64,000 nucleotides of DNA, taken from positions 62,001-126,000 of the forward strand of contig NZ_JAUSSH010000013.1 in the NCBI RefSeq assembly GCF_030812255.1, read 5' to 3'. Within the stretch, counting starts at the first letter, position 1. The number at the start of each line of letters is the position of its first letter. Under the pieces are notes generated by a model, which was not told the DNA's origin, did not search any database, and saw nothing but the letters and a program-made list of their open reading frames with translations. The translations under genes were made by a program, and so were the position numbers. This document shows positions 1 through 9,207 of the stretch, piece by piece. Source of the DNA: Paeniglutamicibacter psychrophenolicus (GTDB taxonomy: Bacteria > Actinomycetota > Actinomycetes > Actinomycetales > Micrococcaceae).

Positions 1-408
1 GCAGCTGTAGGTGAAATGTGTGCGGCCGGGCCCGATCTCCATGTTGGCCGCGGCGCGTTGCACGGCATCGGCCGCCCTTGCACGGCCCTGGCCTTCGGTT
101 TGGGCGGTGACGAAGACCTTGGCGGCGTGGTCCGCCGCTCCCACTGCGGCGTAACTGGCCGCCTGGACGTGCGCGGCACCCACCACCAGGTAGACCAGCG
201 GCACCAGCAGCAGCACCACCAGGAAGATGAATTCGATGATGGACGAGCCGTCCTGGGTGCCGCGGGACGCCCGACGACGTATGCTGGTTGCTGCGGGGTT
301 CGCAGCGGTTGTGGCCCGGATCGCGGCGGCGGGACGGCATGCGTTACCCGGGCACCGGCGCCGGGAACCGGCCTCCCGGGGAGCGGCGTGGCCTCGTGCC
401 CTATCCAT
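1..408 (-). CDS. TadE-like pseudopilin, C-terminus cut by left edge
   Basis: The minus-strand frame from an ATG at 408 runs open to the window edge (136 codons seen, no stop). The start overlaps the stop of the preceding TadE gene in GTATGGATAG, so the two are translationally coupled. A basic stretch (residues about 30-48) is followed by SSIIEF and a hydrophobic run of Leu/Val, the prepilin-like N-terminal segment of TadE-type pseudopilins, then an Ala-rich helix. The protein is expected to sit in the membrane and act in Tad/Flp pilus assembly. It is probably the last or second-last gene of the locus, a TadE/TadG-like member. Family placement rests on the segment and the neighbours. The 3' end is not visible. 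Confidence 0.72.
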   Translation of the reverse strand, partial: MDRARGHAAPREAGSRRRCPGNACRPAAAIRATTAANPAATSIRRRASRGTQDGSSIIEFIFLVVLLLVPLVYLVVGAAHVQAASYAAVGAADHAAKVFVTAQTEGQGRARAADAVQRAAANMEIGPGRTHFTYSC

Positions 409-808
409 ACCGCACCGACTCCCCCTGGACCACGAACTCGCCCATGAACGGGACCATGCCGAACAGCGGGATTCCTGCCCGCACGGTGATCCGCACGCCC
501 GGTGTGCCGCCGATGTCGATGGGGGTGGCGTGCACGTTGGAAGCGAACCGGTCGCTGAGCGCCCCGCGGATCAGTTCCTGGGTGCGGCGCACCCCGTCGC
601 CGGGCCCGCGGTCGGCCAGGGTTCCGTATCTGGCGCCGGCCGCCGCCGCATCCATGAGCGTGTTGCGCACATGCAGCGCAAAAGTCAGCTGCAGGATGCC
701 CATGAAAACCGCAATCAGCAGCGCGGAGACCATCACGAATTCGGCGACCGCCGAACCCTGTTGGTTCTCCTGCGTGCCGTGCTTCCGGGATTCATGGGGC
801 CGTGGCAT
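401..808 (-). CDS. TadE family pseudopilin
   Basis: A protein of 135 residues. The start is placed at the ATG at 808 (protein MPRPHESRK...), because longer versions run into the small upstream gene and read as low-complexity shadow. Residues 12-45 hold QQGSAVAEFVMVSALLI followed by a hydrophobic helix, the TadE signature: a Glu near the start of the membrane segment, as in type IV prepilins. The remainder is soluble and extracytoplasmic. It belongs to the Tad pilus locus: the pilin-like gene lies 10 bases upstream, and a second TadE-like gene overlaps its stop. It probably initiates or stabilises the pilus fibre. Confidence 0.82.
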   Translation of the reverse strand: MPRPHESRKHGTQENQQGSAVAEFVMVSALLIAVFMGILQLTFALHVRNTLMDAAAAGARYGTLADRGPGDGVRRTQELIRGALSDRFASNVHATPIDIGGTPGVRITVRAGIPLFGMVPFMGEFVVQGESVRYG

Positions 809-818
809 GCGCGCGTCG

Positions 819-1052
819 CTAGCCCATCCCCGCAACCCGGTCGATCGCCTGGTTGAACAGCTCTTCCAGGCGCGGGCCGGCGATGGCCAGGAGCGCCGCA
901 ACGAGCAACGCGCTCATTAAAGTGATCATGACCCAACCCGGGACGTCCCCGCGTTCGTTGCGCTTGATGCTTCCGGCCAGGCCCATGGTGCGGGTCCCGA
1001 CCCACATTCCCATGCCGATGACCATCAACCCGATCCTGTCTGCGATCCTCAT
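819..1052 (-). CDS. Small pilin-like membrane protein of the Tad locus
   Basis: A protein of 77 residues preceded by a good ribosome site (AAGGAGAAGGAAC). Residues 33-36 read ERGD, followed by a single hydrophobic helix (about 37-60) and a short amphipathic tail. This is the size and layout of Flp-type pilins or the short pilin-like proteins found between tadC and tadE in actinobacterial Tad loci. I do not see a textbook Flp processing site, so calling it the major pilin is inference. Its place between tadC and two TadE genes supports a structural role in the pilus. Confidence 0.6.
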   Translation of the reverse strand: MRIADRIGLMVIGMGMWVGTRTMGLAGSIKRNERGDVPGWVMITLMSALLVAALLAIAGPRLEELFNQAIDRVAGMG

Positions 1053-1278
1053 GTTCCTTCTCCTTGCTGGATTGCCCCGCCGCCTTCACGGCCGCGGGAG
1101 CCTGGTGCTTCATGATGCGATGTCTTGCCCCGTGCCTTCGGTCCTTCCCCTCCCGGGGGCAGGTTGCCGACCCGAAGATGGCGGCGATGGCCATCAACGC
1201 CCGGGCAGCTTCGTCGGTGCCCCTGCCGGTGTGGCCTCGCCGCCTTCCGGTGGGCGGTTTGCGGTGTGATCCCTCCTG

Positions 1279-2220
1279 TCAGTAGTTCATGTCGATCAGC
1301 GCGAGCCCCGGGAACACCGCAAAAACGATGGTCAGCGGCAGCACGCCGAAAACTATGGGCACCATCATGCCGATTTCCTTTTTCCCCGCCGATTCCATCA
1401 GCTCGCGCTTGGCCGCGTCGCGCACGTCCTGGGCCTGGGCTCGCATCACCGCGGCGATCGGGGTCCCTCGCTCGGCCGCCACGGTGATCGCGTCGACGAA
1501 TCGGGTCATGGCCGTCAACTGGATCCGGTCCGACATCTCCGCCAGGGCCTCGGCCAGGGTTGCCCCGGCGCGGACGTGGGCCAGCGTCAGCGCGAATTCC
1601 TCGCTGAGCGCTCCCCTGGAGGTGCGGGCCACCCGTTCGATGGATCCCACGGTGCTCTCCCCCGCGGCCACCGCCAACGCCATGAGTTCGGCGATCGTGG
1701 GGAACTGGGCCAGGATCCGCCTGCTGCGCCGGGTGGTCTGCTCCCCCAGGTACCAGTCGCGCAGCAGGTAGCCCCCGACGGCGCAAAAGACCAGCACGAG
1801 GAACGCGAACATCGGGTTGAAGCGCCCGGCCACGAGGTTCGCGGCCAGCATCGCGGCACCGGCCAGGGTCAGCCCGGCGGACCACAGCAGCTGCTGGGCA
1901 CGGAAATCCAGCACGCTGATACCCAGCCCGGCCCGGGCCAGTCTCCGGGCCATGGCCTCGTTGCTGGGGTTCAGGCGCTGGGACAGCCTGGCCGCGTCGG
2001 CCAGCATCGGACCAAGAATGCGGCCCAGCGGGCCAAAGGGCGTCTGCGCCGCGAAGGACTCGTTGAGCATCCGCGATCCGCTGCGCCCGGCACGCAGGTG
2101 CGGGGCCACGCGTTGGGCGAAGGTGACCGGGCGCATCGCCGGGATCCGCACCAGCACCAGCCACAGCCCGCTGCCCAGGGACAGCCCGAGGACCAGCGAC
2201 AGGATCATGGCGGAGCTCAT
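1279..2220 (-). CDS. tadC: Type II secretion F family protein TadC
   Basis: A protein of 313 residues. The ATG at 2220 overlaps the stop of tadB by ATGA. It has an N-terminal membrane helix, a soluble domain, a pair of helices around residues 110-150, then the T2SSF domain (about 170-290, with a Gly/Glu-rich motif near AVAAGESTVGSIERVAR) and a final hydrophobic C-terminal segment. TadC and TadB form the inner-membrane platform on which the TadA ATPase works during pilus assembly. The 226 bases between its stop and the next gene contain no recognisable gene, so the pilin-like gene may have its own promoter. Confidence 0.88.
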   Translation of the reverse strand: MSSAMILSLVLGLSLGSGLWLVLVRIPAMRPVTFAQRVAPHLRAGRSGSRMLNESFAAQTPFGPLGRILGPMLADAARLSQRLNPSNEAMARRLARAGLGISVLDFRAQQLLWSAGLTLAGAAMLAANLVAGRFNPMFAFLVLVFCAVGGYLLRDWYLGEQTTRRSRRILAQFPTIAELMALAVAAGESTVGSIERVARTSRGALSEEFALTLAHVRAGATLAEALAEMSDRIQLTAMTRFVDAITVAAERGTPIAAVMRAQAQDVRDAAKRELMESAGKKEIGMMVPIVFGVLPLTIVFAVFPGLALIDMNY

Positions 2221-3068
2221 CGGAACACCCGTTCTTCCTCGGGCAGCCGGCCGATGCGCATCATCGTCCGGTAGCAAATGAACGAGACGACCAGCCCTCC
2301 GATGAGCACCAGCATTCCGGTGACCGAGGAGTAGGCGATGACGGCCGCCGGCTGTCCGGCCAGCAGCAGGAGGATGACCCAGGGTGCGGCGATGGCCAGG
2401 CGGGCCGCGGACACCGTCCAGGACTGCCTGGCCTCGAGTTCCCCGCGGGTGCGGGCCGAGTCGCGCAGGAAGGAGCTGAGGGTGCCGAGCATCTCGCCCA
2501 GGTCGGTGCCGCCGACCTCGCGGGTGATGCGCAGGGCCTCGACGATCTTGTCGGCCACCGGGTCGGCCAGGCGCGCGGCGAGGGACTCGAGGGAGTCGTT
2601 GAAGCGGGCAGTGGCCCGGTAGTCCAGGCCGAAGTCGGTGAAGGCCGGGCGCAGCGCCTCGGGCCCCTGCGATCCCAGTTGCGTCAGCGCTTCGGGCAGC
2701 GACATCCCGGCCCGGATTGCCGAGCGCAGGTGGTCCACCACGTCGGGCCATTGCTCGCGCAGGTTTGCCGCGCGCTTGGCCCCTTGGCGGCGCACCAGCG
2801 CCCAGGGCGCGCCGGCCCCGAACCCGGCGAAGGTCAGTGCGATCAGCGGGGCACCGGTGAGGATCAGCACGATGAGCCCGACGATGACCGCGGCGGTGAT
2901 CGAGGCGGAGATGAAGCCGCCGCGGGTGACCTTGTCCAGCCCCGCATGCAGCAACAGAGTCTCGATGCGCCCGTTGCCGGCCCTCACTCCGGGGTGCGCC
3001 GCGGCGGTGAAGGCGCGGAATACCAGCAGCAGCCCGAACCCGAGGGTCAGTCCCAGGAAGACGCTCAT
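2217..3068 (-). CDS. tadB: Type II secretion F family protein TadB
   Basis: A protein of 283 residues. The start at 3068 overlaps the tadA stop (ATGA), and its own stop overlaps tadC in the same way, so the three genes are a tight translational unit. An N-terminal membrane helix is followed by two helices near residues 65-95, then the T2SSF domain with RSAIRAGMSLPEAL and the paired motif REVGGTDLGEMLGTL, and two C-terminal membrane helices. It is one of the two platform proteins of the Tad secretion machine. Confidence 0.88.
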   Translation of the reverse strand: MSVFLGLTLGFGLLLVFRAFTAAAHPGVRAGNGRIETLLLHAGLDKVTRGGFISASITAAVIVGLIVLILTGAPLIALTFAGFGAGAPWALVRRQGAKRAANLREQWPDVVDHLRSAIRAGMSLPEALTQLGSQGPEALRPAFTDFGLDYRATARFNDSLESLAARLADPVADKIVEALRITREVGGTDLGEMLGTLSSFLRDSARTRGELEARQSWTVSAARLAIAAPWVILLLLAGQPAAVIAYSSVTGMLVLIGGLVVSFICYRTMMRIGRLPEEERVFR

Positions 3069-4294
3069 GCCACGATCCGTCCCAGTTCGGCCACGTCGAT
3101 CCCCGCGTCGATGAGCTTTTGGTGGGCCAGGTCCGCCGTCGGGGCCAGGGTCAACTGTCCGTCGAGGTGTTCGAACAGCGTGGTGGTCTCGATGGCCCCG
3201 TTTTCCACGCGGCGGCCCAACGCCATGATTTCCCCGACGAAGCGCCTGCCCGCCGCGTCCCGGCGGCAGTGCACCACCAGGTCCAGGCACGCGGCCACCG
3301 TGGGAACCACAAACGCACTGGAAATGTTCTCCCCGGCCAGCAGCGGCAGCGTGCAGATCTTCGTCAGCGCGTCGTGGGCGGAATTCGCATGGATCGTCGA
3401 AAGCCCGGGCAGCCCTGAATTCAGGGCAATGAGCATGTCCAGCGATTCCGCCTCGCGGACCTCGCCGATGACCAGCCGGTCCGGGCGCATCCGCAGCGCC
3501 TCCTTAACCAGGCGGCGCATGTTGATTTCCCCGTTCCCTTCCAGGTTTTGCTGCCTGGTCTGCATGGCCACCACGTCGCGCAGGTTGATCTTCAGCTCGA
3601 AGATTTCCTCGATGGTGACCACGCGCTCGCGGCTGCCGATCGAGGAGGCCAGGCAATTGAGCATCGTGGTCTTTCCCGCCTGTGTGGCCCCGGAGACCAG
3701 CACGTTCAACCCCGCGCCCACGGCGACATCCAGGTAGTGTGCGGCCTGCCGGGACAGCGAACCGAGTTCGACCAGGTGCTCGAGCCTGCTGGCCCGGGCG
3801 ATGAACTTGCGGATGTTCACCGCCCAGTGCTTGCGGGTGATGTCCGGGATGACCACGTGCAGGCGGGAGCCGTCGGCCAGCTGGCAGTCTACGAACGGCT
3901 GGGACAGGTCCAGGCGGCGGCCCGAGGACTTGAGCATGCGCTCCACCAGTGCCGGGACCTCGGCCTCGGTAAGCCGGATGGAGGTCAGCTCGGAGGTTCC
4001 CCCGCGCGCGCAGAACACCTCGTGGGGTCCGTTGAGCCAGATTTCCTCGACGTCGGGATCATCCAGCAGGGGCTGGAGGGCGCCGAGCCCGGCCACAGCG
4101 TCCATGATGCGGCGCCGGGCCAGGCCGAGTTCCCCCAGCGCCGGGAGCACCCCCAGCAAGGAGCGTTCGTCATAGTCGCGAACCACGTCGTCCACCAACC
4201 GGCGGACCTCCCCCACCTGGGTGGAGGGGTCAAGCCCGTTCCTGCGGATGAGTTCGCGTACCTCATCCTCAACTATCGCCAGTCCGTCCGCCAT
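3065..4294 (-). CDS. tadA: Tad pilus assembly ATPase TadA (CpaF-like)
   Basis: A protein of 409 residues and the first gene of the Tad operon. The start is at 4294; the longer frame upstream is Pro/Arg-rich shadow. This is a type II/IV secretion hexameric ATPase: an N-terminal domain (about 1-175), a Walker A at 202-210 (GATQAGKTT), and a Walker B/His-box region near 273-280 (RLVIGEVR) followed by a HANSA-type sequence. It supplies energy for pilin polymerisation at the cytoplasmic face through TadB and TadC. No CpaE/TadZ gene precedes it here; instead a divergent FtsK-like gene lies upstream. Confidence 0.92.
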   Translation of the reverse strand: MADGLAIVEDEVRELIRRNGLDPSTQVGEVRRLVDDVVRDYDERSLLGVLPALGELGLARRRIMDAVAGLGALQPLLDDPDVEEIWLNGPHEVFCARGGTSELTSIRLTEAEVPALVERMLKSSGRRLDLSQPFVDCQLADGSRLHVVIPDITRKHWAVNIRKFIARASRLEHLVELGSLSRQAAHYLDVAVGAGLNVLVSGATQAGKTTMLNCLASSIGSRERVVTIEEIFELKINLRDVVAMQTRQQNLEGNGEINMRRLVKEALRMRPDRLVIGEVREAESLDMLIALNSGLPGLSTIHANSAHDALTKICTLPLLAGENISSAFVVPTVAACLDLVVHCRRDAAGRRFVGEIMALGRRVENGAIETTTLFEHLDGQLTLAPTADLAHQKLIDAGIDVAELGRIVA

Positions 4295-4642
4295 CGTGCA
4301 TCCCTGCCGTGACCGGCTCCCGGCCGGTGGCCGGGAGCCATGCCGTTCGCCAGGGCGTGCGGGGGCCGGTGCTTGGGATGGCCTCGCGAGGCACCCCGGA
4401 GTGCTGGTGAGCGGCAATATCCAGTTAGTTTCATGACGCAATACCGCGACCATACCCGGGTGCCGCGGCGGCTACAAGGCTCCGGCCGAATCTGTGGAGA
4501 AACTCCCGGGGCGCATCGGGGTCCGTCCACAGGGGGTGCCATGTTTCCGCGGGCCGGGCGCCGGGCGGTCCTAACGTTGGGGAAGGGGAATCGGGACCGC
4601 GGTTCGGCAACGCGCGGCGAAAGGCAGGTGGGCACAAGGCCC
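4295..4642. promoter_or_regulatory. Divergent intergenic region between tadA and the FHA-FtsK gene
   Basis: These 348 bases contain no convincing gene. They must hold the promoters of the Tad operon (minus) and of the FHA-FtsK gene (plus). A TAACGT hexamer at 4572-4577 could be a -10 element for the plus gene, but no clear -35 is present. Confidence 0.4.
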
Positions 4643-7600
4643 ATGGGAGGGAAACTGTTCATCAGGCTCGTCTCGGCGGCCCTGGGCCAGCCGGTGCTGG
4701 TGGAGCTGGAGGCCGCGGAGCCTCTCGGCGGACCGGTGCTGGCCGCTGCCCTGGCCCGCCGCTGGCCACGGCTGCGCTGGCATGCCGGCGGGAGGCCGCT
4801 GGAGGAGATCGCTCAGCTGCCCCGCCAGGGGCGGATGCTGCTGTGCGATGTGCCCGCGGCAACCGCGGACCTTGCTCCCCGCCGATGGCAGGGCGCGTCC
4901 GGCGAGATCAAGCCGGCGGTGCTGGTGGTGTTGCGCGGTCCGGATCCCGGCGGGACGCTGCCGCTGCGTCGCGGCCTGTGGGCCCTGGGCCGCGGTGAGG
5001 TCGACTTGCCGATCGGGGACCTTCGGCTCTCGCGCCGCCATGCGCTGGTCCGGGTGACCGACACCTCCATCGTGCTCAGCGACGAGGGATCGGCCAACGG
5101 GGTCTGGTTCGCCCAGACCCCGATCCGGGAGCGGCGCCTGTTGATCGGGGACACCTTCAGCGCGGGCGACAGCAGCTTCGGGGTGCTGCCGCCCGGCGGG
5201 CTGTCCCCCGGGTCCTCCCGATGGCCGCTGCAGCCGGTGCCGATCGCCGCGGAGGAACCGGGCAGCCGGTTGGCGATGATGCTGGTTGGGGCGTTGGCGC
5301 CACTGGGGCTGGGCGTGGGGCTGTTCCTGATGACCCACAGCGTGTTCTTCCTGGCCTTCTCCGCGATTTCCCTGGTGACCGGCGGGTTGCCGGCGTTGCT
5401 GGTGCTCCGGGGGAAGGCCGGCTTCCGGCGCGCCTGGGCCCGGGCCACCGCTGCCGATGCGAGGCGCCGCGAGGACCTGGCTCCTGCGCTGGGAGCGGTT
5501 GCGGCCGGGCTGGCCGCCGGGATTGCGGTGGATGACGACGGATTCCCCGCAATCGTGCTGGGGCACGGACGGCTGGCGGCGTGGTTGTGCACCGCCTCGG
5601 GGGCCGCCCCTCCGGATCCGCGACCCGGCCGCGGGCATCGGGAGCGAGGCCGGGAGTCGCGGGGGCGTGCGCGCGGGAAGCCGCGATCCGGGCCCGGGAA
5701 CAACGGCGGGGCGGCGGGCGACGTGGACAGCGAACCGGTGGTGGATCCCGGCATCTTGTCCGATTCCCCGGTGCCGCTGGCCCTGCAGGCCGGTTCGGCC
5801 GTGTGGTTCCAGGGCCCCGAATCGGCGTGGGGTCCGGTGCTGCGCGCGGTGCTGGTGCGCTGGCTTCCGTTGCTCGCATCCGGATCCCTGCGCGTGGTGG
5901 TGCAGGGACCCGCCGGCTTCCTTCCCTCGGAATTCGCGATGCTGCCCGGCGTCCAGGTCGGCGGGGCCGACACGCCGATTGCCCCGGATCCGAGGCCCAC
6001 GATCGTGCTGCTTACCACGCCCGGGCCGCTCCGGGCCGCGGTCGGCGCGGTCGCCGCGCTCGGGGAGTCACGTGGTGCGGCATGCCCCGGTGCGCCCGCC
6101 TCCATCCGCTGCGGAGGCCCGGCCCCCGCGCCCGGGGCGGAGGTCCACATCGACTGCTCCACCGGCCGGATCCTGTTGCAGGGGGCGGGCAGCGAACTGA
6201 ACCCCTGGCTGCGCTCGGCACCCCCGGCAGGGATCCGGAAGTCCCGCCGCTTCCCCGGCGCCCGCACACGTCCCGGGCGGGGCCGGCGGTCCCCGGAGAC
6301 CGGGGCGCCGCCGCACGGCACCCGGGAACCGTCCCTGCACGTGCTCACCGAAGGCATTGGGTTGCCCGTCCTGGCCCGCGCGGTCTCACGCATGCTGCCC
6401 TGGGTCGAGGCAGGTTCGGAGGCCGACGGGGAAAGCGGCACGGGCACCCCGCCCGGGGCCATCGTCGGGGACACCGATGCCGGTCCGCTGCGCGTGGACC
6501 TGGATGCCGAGGGGCCGCACCTCCTGGTCGCCGGGACCACCGGGTCGGGCAAGTCCGAGCTGCTGCGCACCCTGGTGCTGGGCCTGGCCGCGGATTCGGG
6601 TCCCGATGAACTGGCCTTCATGCTCGTGGATTTCAAGGGCGGGGCGACGTTGGCGCCGCTGCGCGGATTGCCGCACGTGCAGCTTTTCGTCTCCGACCTG
6701 GACGCGGCCGAGGCCGAACGGATCCTGGAACTGCTCGACAACGAGCTGCATCGCCGCGAGGCCTTCCTGGCGGCGCATGCGGCCACCGACCACAGGGACT
6801 ACCTGCGCTCGCGCGCGCCGGACGATCTCCCGCTGCCTAGGCTGGTGGTGCTCATCGACGAATTCCGCGTCTTTGCCACCGAGCTGCCCGAGGCCCTGGA
6901 ACGGGTCATCCACATCGCCACCGTCGGACGGTCGCTGGGGATCCACCTGGTGCTCAGCACACAGCGGCCCGCCGGGACCGTCAGCGCGCCGCTGCGGGCC
7001 AACATCGGCTCGGTCATCGCGTTGCGCACCATCGGCGAAGCCGAGTCCAACGACCTGATCGGTTCGCCGGTGGCGGCCCGGCTGGATCCCGCTGCCCCGG
7101 GGCTGGCGTATTTCCGGCGCGGGGGCGGTGCCCCGGTGGGTTTCCGGGCCCGTGTGAACGCCCGCCCCAGCGTCCCGGCCCGGCTGCGGGCCTTCGGGGC
7201 CGACCTGGGCGAAATGCTGTTCTCCGAGCAGCTGCCGCATGCCGGATCCGGGCCGGGGCCCGCCGCCACCGGGGTGCCGGATGCCGAAGCCTCCCAAGGC
7301 TCCGACGCGGAGTTGGCGGAAGCGGTGTGCCGCATCGTGCTGGGGCACCGGGATATCGAACCCGCGCCGAACCCGTTTTCCGCCGCACTTCCTTCGTCCC
7401 TGCCCGCGATCGGCCGTGCGGTGCTGCGGCAGGTGCCAGGAGGCACCGGAGCCATCGGGCTGGTTGATCGCCCGAAGCTGCCCCAGCCAGGTCCCCTGGT
7501 CTTTGACCCGCGCACCACGGCCCGGCTGGTGGTGTGCGGGCTGCCGGCCTCCGGCATCGAGAACGTCCCCGGCCTGTTGCTGCACGCGGTGAACCGCCAA

Positions 7601-8728
7601 TCCTGGCGCATGCCGACGCTGCTGCTCGACGGCAACGGGACCCACGGCGCGCTGCGCGGCCACCCGGCGGTGGGCGGATACTTCGGTCCCGGCGATTCGT
7701 GGCGCATCAACGAGTTGCTCCTGCAGCTGGGTGATCCCGCGTGCGTGGAGCCGATGCTGCTGCTGGTGTGCGGGCTCGGCGGTTGGGCCCAGGCATTGGA
7801 GGGAAGCGTGTTCATGCGCCTCGAGGCGCAGCTGGCGGCGTTCGCCCGCACCGCCCCCGAGCTGGGCCGCGCCCTGGTGGTGAGCGGGGACAGGGATCTG
7901 GCCGGTTCGCGGGCGGCATCGCTGTGCGAGACCCGCTGGTATTTCCCGCGCGGCGCCGGACCAGAGGTCCTCATGGGATGGCCGCAGCTGCGCAAGGTGG
8001 CCCCGCAGGTGGGCCGGGGCGTGCTGCTGGGGCCCGATGAGCCGGAGCGCGGCACGGCATTCCAATTGCTCGACGACGCGGCGAGCCTGCCGCTGCCCGG
8101 CGGGGAGTTCCCCGGCGCGTGGTTGCGTTCCGTGCCGCTGCCCGAATCCCTGGCCGCCGAACAGCTGCCGGCGCTGCCTCCGGGGCCACAGGCGGCTCCG
8201 GAACTGGCCATCGGCCTCTGCGGTCCGGACAACCGCACCTTCGTGTGGGCACCGGGCCCCTGCGGGCTGGTCATCGGACACGAGGGTTCGGGCAAGTCCA
8301 CGTTGATGAGGCACCTGGCCTCGCTGGGCGATGCGGATACCGGCCACACCGTGCACCTGGGCCTTGGGGACGAGTTGCCGGTGCAGGCCGAGGAATTCAT
8401 GCAGGGCCACCCGAAGGCGGCGCGGGTGCTGGTGGATCGCGCGGACTTGCGCGTGGCCCGGGCTGCACGGGCCGCCGAGGTGCTGCTGGGTGCCGGGCTC
8501 CAGCTGGTGCTCAGCGCCGAACCCGGTTCACGGTTGCTGTTCGAGTTGGGGCTCTCGGCGGTGGTGCGCGATGCGCGTTCGTTCCTCGTGCTTGATCCGC
8601 AGTTCGGTGCGGACGCCGATCCCAGCGGCTTCAGGTTGCCGCCGGCCACCGTGAGCGTGCGCGGCCGTGCCATGGTCGCGGACCGGGGAACGATCCGCCA
8701 AGTCCAATGCGTGAATCGGGTTCCGTGA
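4643..8728 (+). CDS. FHA-FtsK/SpoIIIE ATPase, EssC-like
   Basis: A protein of about 1361 residues (a GTG at 4628 is an alternative start). An N-terminal region leads into an FHA domain (about 112-160; GRGEVDLPIGDLRLSRRHA and a SANG turn). Two membrane helices follow (about 209-256), then an Arg/Gly/Pro-rich linker (about 325-370). The first FtsK/SpoIIIE ATPase has Walker A GTTGSGKS (about 630) and Walker B LVVLIDEF (about 731). A middle module is degenerate at its P-loop position, and a third has P-loop GHEGSGKST (about 1211). FHA, two helices and three ATPase modules match the plan of EssC, the type VII secretion motor, more than that of FtsK, which has four helices and a gamma domain. No WXG100 substrate or other ESX gene is visible. 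A role in protein export is inference. Confidence 0.75.
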   Translation: MGGKLFIRLVSAALGQPVLVELEAAEPLGGPVLAAALARRWPRLRWHAGGRPLEEIAQLPRQGRMLLCDVPAATADLAPRRWQGASGEIKPAVLVVLRGPDPGGTLPLRRGLWALGRGEVDLPIGDLRLSRRHALVRVTDTSIVLSDEGSANGVWFAQTPIRERRLLIGDTFSAGDSSFGVLPPGGLSPGSSRWPLQPVPIAAEEPGSRLAMMLVGALAPLGLGVGLFLMTHSVFFLAFSAISLVTGGLPALLVLRGKAGFRRAWARATAADARRREDLAPALGAVAAGLAAGIAVDDDGFPAIVLGHGRLAAWLCTASGAAPPDPRPGRGHRERGRESRGRARGKPRSGPGNNGGAAGDVDSEPVVDPGILSDSPVPLALQAGSAVWFQGPESAWGPVLRAVLVRWLPLLASGSLRVVVQGPAGFLPSEFAMLPGVQVGGADTPIAPDPRPTIVLLTTPGPLRAAVGAVAALGESRGAACPGAPASIRCGGPAPAPGAEVHIDCSTGRILLQGAGSELNPWLRSAPPAGIRKSRRFPGARTRPGRGRRSPETGAPPHGTREPSLHVLTEGIGLPVLARAVSRMLPWVEAGSEADGESGTGTPPGAIVGDTDAGPLRVDLDAEGPHLLVAGTTGSGKSELLRTLVLGLAADSGPDELAFMLVDFKGGATLAPLRGLPHVQLFVSDLDAAEAERILELLDNELHRREAFLAAHAATDHRDYLRSRAPDDLPLPRLVVLIDEFRVFATELPEALERVIHIATVGRSLGIHLVLSTQRPAGTVSAPLRANIGSVIALRTIGEAESNDLIGSPVAARLDPAAPGLAYFRRGGGAPVGFRARVNARPSVPARLRAFGADLGEMLFSEQLPHAGSGPGPAATGVPDAEASQGSDAELAEAVCRIVLGHRDIEPAPNPFSAALPSSLPAIGRAVLRQVPGGTGAIGLVDRPKLPQPGPLVFDPRTTARLVVCGLPASGIENVPGLLLHAVNRQSWRMPTLLLDGNGTHGALRGHPAVGGYFGPGDSWRINELLLQLGDPACVEPMLLLVCGLGGWAQALEGSVFMRLEAQLAAFARTAPELGRALVVSGDRDLAGSRAASLCETRWYFPRGAGPEVLMGWPQLRKVAPQVGRGVLLGPDEPERGTAFQLLDDAASLPLPGGEFPGAWLRSVPLPESLAAEQLPALPPGPQAAPELAIGLCGPDNRTFVWAPGPCGLVIGHEGSGKSTLMRHLASLGDADTGHTVHLGLGDELPVQAEEFMQGHPKAARVLVDRADLRVARAARAAEVLLGAGLQLVLSAEPGSRLLFELGLSAVVRDARSFLVLDPQFGADADPSGFRLPPATVSVRGRAMVADRGTIRQVQCVNRVP

Positions 8729-8760
8729 ACCATCCGCCCCCGCGGCGCGGAACAGGGGAA

Positions 8761-9207
8761 TCAGGGTTTGTTGCCGGTCCCGGGGCGCGTCGTCGGCCGG
8801 TCGCCCAGGAACGCGGTGGTGCGCGGGTCAAAGAGCAGCACAACGACCACCGCCGCAGGCACCAGCCACAGCCACGCCACCAGCACGTCGACCGGCATGG
8901 CGATCTGCAAGGCCAGGATGATCTGGAAGACCTGCCAGACCAGGACGGCCGCACGCGTCCAGGCCCGGGCCCGGAAGAAGTGGTGGGCCACCAGCAGCTG
9001 CCAGGCACCGGCCGCAATGATCAGCACCAGCATGAATATCCGTGCCCCCATGCCCAGCTCACCCGTTTGGCCCAGGGACAGGGCATAGGTCAGTGCGTAG
9101 GCAAGCACCGCGAGCCCCTCGAGGACCAGAAGCGCCGAAATCAGCAGCACCGAGATCGGGCGGCGTGGGATCGCGGGGCGGCTGGACTGGGGCGCTGGCT
9201 GGTTCAT
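8761..9207 (-). CDS. Small four-helix membrane protein, unknown
   Basis: A protein of 148 residues, starting at the ATG at 9207, which has GAGGC five bases upstream; a GTG directly before it is too close to that site. After a short Pro/Arg-rich N-terminus it has four hydrophobic helices (about 18-40, 53-72, 80-100 and 105-125) and a hydrophilic tail. No conserved motif is recognised. It is convergent with the FtsK-like gene (32 bases apart) and divergent from whiB1. Confidence 0.6.
   Translation of the reverse strand: MNQPAPQSSRPAIPRRPISVLLISALLVLEGLAVLAYALTYALSLGQTGELGMGARIFMLVLIIAAGAWQLLVAHHFFRARAWTRAAVLVWQVFQIILALQIAMPVDVLVAWLWLVPAAVVVVLLFDPRTTAFLGDRPTTRPGTGNKP

Noticed and set aside
6386-8410. 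Long minus-strand frames opposite the FHA-FtsK gene
   Set aside because: The sense strand has clear ATPase motifs; the antisense protein is low complexity.
4643-8728. A complete type VII secretion locus
   Set aside because: Only the motor-like ATPase is present; no WXG100 or other membrane component gene was found nearby.
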